A stretch of DNA of 64,000 nucleotides from Calliopum simillimum (taxonomy: Eukaryota > Arthropoda > Insecta > Diptera > Lauxaniidae), in contig OX638372.1 of the NCBI GenBank assembly GCA_951812925.1, positions 10,693,410-10,757,409 of the forward strand, read 5' to 3'. The notes beneath the pieces were generated by a model. That model was not told the DNA's origin. It did not search any database and saw nothing but the letters and a program-made list of their open reading frames with translations. Every line of letters begins with the position of its first letter. Within the stretch, counting starts at the first letter, position 1. The translations under genes and the position numbers were made by a program. Positions 57,670 to 64,000 of this stretch are shown in pieces.

Positions 57670-57775
57670 TGACCGCACATGGATTCGAACTGGGGTCCAT
57701 CCGTATGACAGATAGAAATTTATTATTTTTACTTACAATTACAAACTTGTAAGACCTTTAAACCACTGACCTATA
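57670..57775 (-). other. tRNA-like module with insert, followed by a T22 run
   Basis: On the minus strand TATAGGTCAGTGGTTTAAAG is a good A box and D arm. A perfect hairpin CTTAC/GTAAG with a 12-nt loop is in the anticodon-arm position. About 50 nt further, CCAGTTCGAATCC is a good B box. The extra ~35 A/T-rich bases between them lie where tRNA introns or long variable arms occur. A run of 22 T residues follows directly (57643-57664 on the plus strand). It is not a recognisable tRNA isotype. Confidence 0.55.
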
Positions 57776-58124
57776 CATATGATGAAGAGCTATAAAATTT
57801 GTATATTAAGTCAATGTCAGTCCATACTAAAGAATTTTTACTAGAATTATAAAGTAACCGTCAGTCCATAAATACGAATTTTTATTAGTTTTACACGCAT
57901 AAAGTAAATGGTTATACATTTTTCTGCCTGAAAGGATTATAAAAAAATAGGAAAATGTAAAGTAAATCATACTTTATTATTGCATCATATTTTATTTGAA
58001 AATATTGCATAACGGATCCATTAAATAGTTCTTACATATCTTTATTAATTTTTGAAATTTAGTGCTAATCTCTTAAATTTTTTTACTACTCGAGTGGAGT
58101 AAAAATTATGACACTCAAGGCTCT

Positions 58125-58450
58125 TGGAAATAACGCCATAGGAAGTAATGCCAGAAAATTTTTAGGAAATAACGCCAGAAAAATCTACATTCATTATTTC
58201 CTAGGTAATTTTTGGCTTTATTTCCAAAACAATTTGGAAATAACGAAGGAATTTTGAATATAAGTAGATTTTTCTGGCGTTATTTCCAAAAAAGTTTTCT
58301 GGCATTATATCCTATGGCGTTATTTCCTATGGCATTATTTCCAAATATTTTGGCGTTATTTCCTAATTAGGTTTTTGTCTTTATTTCCAAAAATGAATGC
58401 CAGAATATTTCTAGCGTTATTTCCAAAAAATTTTTGTTGTTATTTCCGGG
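58125..58450. repeat. Palindromic cluster of GGCGTTATTTCC repeats
   Basis: GGAAATAACGCCATAGGAAG through GCCAGAAAAATCTAC (58125-58187) is mirrored by GTAGATTTTTCTGGCGTTAT through CTATGGCGTTATTTCC (58263-58327). Further copies of TGGCGTTATTTCCAAA-type words continue at 58328-58450 in one orientation. It looks like a short repeat that first multiplied and then inverted. Confidence 0.75.
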
Positions 58451-58479
58451 AGCCGACACTCATTTTTGTCCGTGTAGGA

Positions 58480-59184
58480 CAAAAGTGACTACTATGAAAA
58501 AAGGTCGAAAATAAGTTTTGAAAATTATAACGGTTATCCTCGATACCTTTAATGAGTTTTAGGTTTGTTTTTTTAAAAAACTTTATTGCTCAAATTTATA
58601 GGGAAATGTTAAAGGCAAATTTGGTCACATTTTTCTATACAAATTAACTACAACACATCAACCGAAGTTTATTTCACCAAGCGATAGTGAAAGGCTGTAA
58701 AAAATTTTGAGACATATCTTGGGTGTTCCCAAAAACGATTAAAAGTTTTGGTCCCGTCCCTATCGATTGGTGTAAACATTTTTTTTTGACCTTTTTCTAT
58801 TTTTTAAGTGAAATACATTTTTTTTAATATGTGGAGTGAAAAATATCACCAATAATCGGGGACACCCGTGATAATTTCTAGTTTTTATTTTGGACCCTCG
58901 TAGTAATCATTTTTGATTCTGTGAAGTGAGTTTTGTTAATGACAATGAGCAAGAAATAAATTGTAAGGTGGCCAATCTCAACATTGATAGTTTTCAATAA
59001 AAATTTTCAAATATTTTGTAGATTGGATAATTTTCTATCAACGTCTTCAGTCTTTCCGTTAAAGCTACTAAGAACCGTAAAACTTTGGCACAGGATTCTC
59101 TTGATAGAGTAATGTAAGAGAACAAGAAATCTGAAGAATGCGATTTTTGAGATTGGATAGTTTAGTTCAAGGGTAGAATTTTTG
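58480..59184. other. No gene recognised
   Basis: GGGTGTTCCCAAAAACG near 58722 and CGGGGACACCCG near 58857 are weakly mirrored, but too short to call an element. Confidence 0.4.
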
Positions 59185-59387
59185 CTCATCGACAACAAAC
59201 CCAATATTTCAATATTTTCCAAGTTTCTTCGAACTACAACACCCTTGAAGATTTGTTTTTGTTGTTTTTTTTTTTCATATACGCAAGAATCGAACTCATA
59301 AAAAACAGAACGACAAAAACATTTTTTCATGGGTGTTGCAATTCCGAGAAATTTCGAAAACATTGAAATATTGTCGCATGCTAGCCA
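59185..59387. repeat. Imperfect palindrome, ~85-bp arms
   Basis: AATATTTCAATATTTTCCAA, CTACAACACCCTTGAAGA and TTTGTTTTTGTTGTTTTTTT on the left match, on the minus strand, AATATTTCAATGTTTTCGAA, TTGCAACACCCATGAAAA and ATGTTTTTGTCGTTCTG on the right. The 130-codon minus-strand open frame at 59007-59399 overlaps it and is not a gene. Confidence 0.65.
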
Positions 59388-62149
59388 AAACTGTCTCACT
59401 TTTGTTCTACGCTGATGCCCTTGGCTTGGTTTACAATTGATAATCCTTGTTTAACACATTCATTTAATGTTTTTGATTAATAAAACATTTCTAATTCTCT
59501 TAAATACTTTCAGATGTCAATACATCTCAACGGTTTCTTCTACGACTAAGCTGAAATCCTTAAGATGTCCTCAGGGAAACACCCCAAGTTGCACATTTAC
59601 ATGCACAACATACAATTCAGTTTGTGCTAATGTTTAAACAAGTAAGAGCAGCAAAACACACACACAAAATACACACATGAACCCGACACTAATACAACAA
59701 TTAATCACAACGTGTCCTGCATATTTAATTGCGAAAACGTGATTGCTGACATTTCCGCCATTTACTACAAAGTCCGATGAAACAAAACGAAAAGAAATTA
59801 TGTGTTGTCATTGTATTGCCTGTGTGTATGTGTGATGTGTAAAGCACCCATAAGGATAATTAGATTACATGCAAATTAAACGCCTTGAAGGTATTTTGAA
59901 AATGATGCAAAACGCATTCAAAATATTGCCCACCATATGGTAGCAGCACAGTGGGACAAAATTGTTGTTAACTGACATAATTACCTTATGTGGCAAGGAT
60001 ACAGCAGCATTTTTAATGTTCTTACACTTTTCACTTTAATTTTCTCAAAATTTAAGTTTAATTTAAATTCTTTTGAGCTTTATATTTTTCAAAAAAATTT
60101 CACACAAAGTTTTCCAGTTCTTGATTGAAAATTTGACAAAAAATCTTTCGATCACTTGTTGGAGCACGCTAAACTGTCTTCGAACGCGTCAACTCGCCAA
60201 CTGAAGCATCCTTATTTGATATTTTAGAAAAATCCTGCAGCAGCCACAAGTAGGATGCCTGAAGTAAGAACCGCGCGCCGCACCTACACCCCCTCCGATA
60301 GGTGCACAAAACTACTGCTACACCAGCCAGCAGGAGCAACAGTTATAACAACAAAAACAACAACTACATACAGACAGTTGAACCTAACAACTGTCGGGCC
60401 AAGTGCCGACAGCAAACGAAACACAGTACCGAACGAACCTAAACGACGACACCGACAACGATGACGATGATGACGAGAACTCGAGCAACGAACTTGGAAA
60501 ATATTGGAAAAAATAAGAAAAATTATTTTTTAAGAAAATACATCTACAGAAAGTACGTCGACTTTAAGTTTTTCTTCTCGATATATAATGGGGGTATATG
60601 CAAAAAACAAAGATCCTCGCGAAAGAAGTCACCAGCTGCGCAGCATATCCGTTTCCTTTAAAAAATTCTTAAGACTTCAATAGTTCATATATTTTTTTTC
60701 AACGATATCTGCCTGTTGCCTATAACTTCCTGCTGTCTGTCTTTCGAACATGCAACAGGCACTGGGAAAAAACTGTTGCGCTTCTTCTCCTCCATGTGTG
60801 CATATGTGTGTTTGTGTTTAACAAAAGCCGAACCTAAAAAGAAATGAAACATTTTCTTATTATGCTCTGGTGTGTTATCTCACCGGACGCATCGCTCTCA
60901 GCAAAAGCGGTTTCTTTGTTTTTTTGCCGAATTTCTTTTTTTTCTGCCGGCTTTTGTTCGTCGGCTGCCTGTTCGGTATTCGCCTGTTGCTCTGTTTCAG
61001 ATTATGAAATTTCAATGCTGCACCTAGTTTTTGTTTGTATGTGTTTTGGGAGTGGGGTGGGGGTGTGGTACATTAATACATTTGCAAAACTTTGTGTTCC
61101 CCTTCAGTGTAGTAGTATGTGTCCGTGTTTTTCTGAGAGAAGAGTCTTCCTTATAGTGTTGCAAAACGTTTTTCATACAAATTTTTAGATTGATATTTAA
61201 ATTTGATTTAAATGCAGATATTAACCCAAAAATGATTATAGATGATCTTAAAATAAAGTGTAAAAATTTCGCGAAAACTTTTTTAAAAAAAATATTTTCG
61301 TATTAGCCAATAATTTTCCTTGAGTCATGCCTTGTGATCATTTTCCAAAAATTAATATCTTCATTTTACTACTTTTTTACATATTTATGTTTTGAAACGA
61401 ACTACAGTTTCTCCAGTTTTATAGTTGGGATATACTAAGGCTTTTCACAATTCAAGATTAGTTTCAACTTGAAACTTTCAAGACAGATGATATTGAGTTA
61501 CAATTGAGTATATTTGGTACTTTGAGTGTTAACGCTTCATTTGGTAATAATTATTTAAGATTTGTTAACAATATGAATTTTCTATATTTTAACGTTATAT
61601 AATTCAATTTTATTCTCAACAATTTGTCTAAATAAAGTTAGTGCTAAATAACACAGTGCAATAAACTAAGGCATAACCGATCTGCTTTTGATATGAATAA
61701 CTGATTCAGGCCGCTAATTCCGAATCTTGCAACCGTTCTTTCGTAAGGTCTGAGTCATCCTTCATATAAACTGCAGAAAACTTATTTTCAGACATATGGC
61801 CTGTATACGGGAATTAGTGAAGTTCAATTTTGCCTACGACATCGAACAGCCTTAAGCTTCCGCCTTAAACCATACACTTAATTTTTTCAAATTAAATATT
61901 ATTTTCTGGGACATCATCCATTGAAGTAAAACTATTGAAAATCCATGTAAAAGACTAGGTACATTAAATTTGTGTGGCGTTGAAATACCTTTACTTCAAT
62001 GGGTGATATCTCGGAAAGTAATGATCCAATTGTAAAAGTTAAAGATTTGCAGAGAAAACTTATTCTAATAAGATTTGCTATACTGGCAGAGCGAAGGACG
62101 AAAATGCGTATTTCATAGTAGCCATGAACGATTTGGGACAAGAGGCGAA
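59388..62149. other. No gene recognised; one higher-complexity stretch
   Basis: 60230-60480 is rich in C and A, with CGCGCCGCACCTACACCC and GACGATGACGATGATGACG. It resembles untranslated exon or regulatory DNA of fly genes, but no frame or splice pair supports a coding exon. 60844-61188 is open for 114 codons on the plus strand without a recognisable domain. Confidence 0.45.
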
Positions 62150-62775
62150 AGAATGTAATAATGGTTGGTGAAAACAAAAGTTTCTGAACTTTAATGGGAT
62201 TATAGGTGGGCAAGGACAAAGAACTATTAGATAATCGAAGAAAAGATTTAATGTATAATCTAGACAAAAGCGTTCTAGGACAGGAGGAAACTTGGATGTG
62301 GAGTAGAACAGGCGCGTTGGTAACGAAAAGTATTGGTTAATTGACGAAAGGCCTGATTTCTAATAGAGGTAATATCGATCTGGGATAGGAGGAAACTAGA
62401 ACGTGGAAAAAGTCAAACGATCGATGAACGGTCTAAACTTTAATCAGAAGACATGTGTGTTGAGACTGAGGAACATTAGACAATTGGCAAAAAGATTTGA
62501 TTTCTAATAGAAGCAGAGCCGTCTAAGGCAGGAAGAAACTAAAAGAAGAGTTGGTCTGAACCTTAACGTGAGGACAGGCGAGTTGGGACAGAGGAATATT
62601 TGATAATCGACGAAAAGGGTTGGGACAGGAGGATGTGGAGAAGATAAGCGATCGGCAAATGGTCTGAACCTTACAAAGAGAATATTTGAGTTGGAACAGA
62701 GGAATATTTGACAATCGATGAAAAAGTTTGATTTCTAATTGGGGCAAGGCGCTCTGGAACAGGAAATATTAGACA
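62150..62775 (+). repeat. Tandem array, ~125-bp unit, about five diverged copies
   Basis: CTGAACTTTAATGGG (about 62184), CTAAACTTTAATCAG (62432), CTGAACCTTAACGTG (62556) and CTGAACCTTACAAAG (62662) mark units. Each is followed by a GAGTTGGGACAGAGGAATAT-like word, GACAATCGACGAAAAG and TTGATTTCTAATAGAAGC, ending in a GGACAGGAGGAAACT-like word. One unit lacks about 20 bp. Minus-strand frames over the array are artefacts. Confidence 0.75.
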
Positions 62776-62985
62776 TTATATGATAGTGCTGATATTTTTT
62801 AAATAAATTTTAATATATAAATATATGGGTATTTGTAATTTGATAATCAAATGAATTGTGAAATATTCAGAACATGTCTAAGCACTACATTCCATTTTAG
62901 CTGAAATCCAATAACATTTACCCTATCTCTTATTTTTAGCTGTATTGTGAAATTTCGTCAGTACAGATAAGGAGGTTCACATATA

Positions 62986-63886
62986 GAGTAGAACGGGGCA
63001 ATGTCGTGCACTCAACTTTGACATGCTCGTAAAGCCGTACATCTCAAGCGAATGCGACGAGTAAGCATCCGATCGAAAGATAACTTCATTGGTTACATCC
63101 ATGTGTTACAACATTTGTGTAGCGAGAAATTGTGTTTCTGTAAGTGAGGAAAAAAAAAAAAAATGTGCACGACATTACCCCCTTAAAATTTGTGGGGTAA
63201 TGTCGTGCATTGTTTTCCGAGTATAGTAAAGGTACCAAAATGTGTGAGAAATGATAGGTAGTAGTTCTATTAGAGGAGATTTAGCATTATCATGTATTTA
63301 GTCATTATTATACAAGTGTGAAGTACATAATATGTTGTGTAGAGTAGAACGGGGCAATGTCGTGCACTCAACTTTGACATGCTCGTGAAGCCGTACATCT
63401 CAAGCGAATGCAACGAGTAAGCATCCGATCGAAAGATAACTTCATTGGTTACATCCATGTGTAACAACATTTGTGTAGCGAGAAATTGTGTTTGTGTAAG
63501 TGAATGTGCACGACATTACCCCAATGGTCGTTTTAAAGGTCAGCTTCGATAACTCGGTGAAGCCCAAAATTTTTCGAAAACCAAATACTTCTTTTCTTTG
63601 GCAGGATATTTCGTTTTAGAAAACACTTACCTGGTATATTTTCCCGCAAGGAAAATTATTTTTCTGACCCGATGAAAAAACACTTTTATCGTCCCGAAAG
63701 CGTGCGTTTTGAAAAAAAGGTAACTCTGTAGAGACGAACTGGTGAAAATAGCTAGTATTTTATGCATAAGCTCAGTAGGTCAGCAGGTCCCTACCTTACA
63801 AACAATTGGTAAATCATTCAATTCTTTGGGCTAAAACAGCCAGTGCACGATATTACCCCCCTGCACGACATTACCCCGTTCTACTC
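62986..63886. mobile_element. TA-flanked element with GAGTAGAACGGGG ends and duplicated 5' part
   Basis: GAGTAGAACGGGGCAATGTC at the left and, on the minus strand, GAGTAGAACGGGGTAATGTC at the right, with TA outside both (62984-62985, 63887-63888). The first ~190 bp recur almost unchanged at 63342-63525, also preceded by TA. So either one copy inserted into another of its kind or the 5' part was duplicated. Internal words GTGCACGACATTACCCC occur several times in both orientations. No transposase remains. Confidence 0.72.
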
Positions 63887-64000
63887 TACATTAAAAAATT
63901 TTGAGTTTTATTTAAAAAAAAAAATTTGTAGTCAATAAAGGCAAAAACTAACAAAATATTCACATATACATTGTTAGTAAAATTTCATTATTGTGCTATG

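Larger units (their letters stand above)
57468..58479. mobile_element. Possible element with ACACGGAxAAAAA ends
   Basis: ACACGGAGAAAAAAAAAATA at the left faces, on the minus strand, ACACGGACAAAAATGAGTG at the right. The ~1-kb interval holds a tRNA-like module and the start of a palindromic cluster. The inverted ends are only about 13 bp and no target duplication is visible, so the boundaries are tentative. Confidence 0.3.

Noticed and set aside
59007..59399. 130-codon minus-strand frame
   Set aside because: Most of it overlaps an imperfect palindrome; no recognisable domain.

Overview
This window looks like non-coding, repeat-rich nuclear DNA from an insect, most likely a higher (cyclorrhaphan) fly. 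That is inferred from the strong A/T bias, the abundance of short microsatellites and CATACATATGTA-type words, and the mobile element families present (mariner, Tc1-like, pogo-like, a Jockey-type non-LTR retrotransposon). I found no intact protein-coding gene, rRNA or canonical tRNA. The long open frames are by-products of tandem repeats or degraded transposon pieces. The DNA is probably a very large intron or an intergenic block.

Layout. 1-6.1 kb: AT-rich DNA with a small inverted repeat (1816-2012), two MITE-like elements (3960-4413, 4602-4858), a 121-bp tandem array and tRNA-like relics. 8.3-9.2 kb: an almost 1-kb palindrome. 11.1-15.5 kb: a 123-bp array and a KSVxKCV-type minisatellite, the latter inside a sequence-identical 1408-bp tandem duplication. 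16.3-18.3 kb: a deleted Tc1-like element and a dimeric palindrome. 19.2-22.5 kb: GTACCGGT-rich repeats, one end of a pogo-like repeat family and a 43-bp minisatellite. 25.1-25.9 kb: the 3' end of a non-LTR retrotransposon. 29.8-30.8 kb: 119 uninterrupted copies of a hexamer. 31.9-34.6 kb: a tRNA-like module followed by a hammerhead-ribozyme-like motif, a mariner fossil, then an inverted repeat with a second hammerhead-like motif. 35.2-36.2 kb and 43.7-44.9 kb: two pogo-like deletion derivatives. 41.1-42.0 kb: a 9-bp array that translates as Leu-Asn-Gly repeats. 48.9-51.6 kb: a large palindrome with two younger elements inserted, each with an ATAT duplication and a readable empty site. 57.5-63.9 kb: further palindromes, tandem arrays and a terminal-inverted-repeat element.

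The most interesting material is (i) the two hammerhead-like motifs at 32093-32138 and 34507-34546, the second placed so that an inverted 71-bp repeat stops one base from the predicted self-cleavage site; (ii) a recurring module with tRNA-like A and B boxes, in several cases followed by a T run; and (iii) the nested palindrome whose two arms allow insertions to be dated relative to each other. No genes here work together in the usual sense. The window is a record of mobile element insertion, inversion and tandem expansion.
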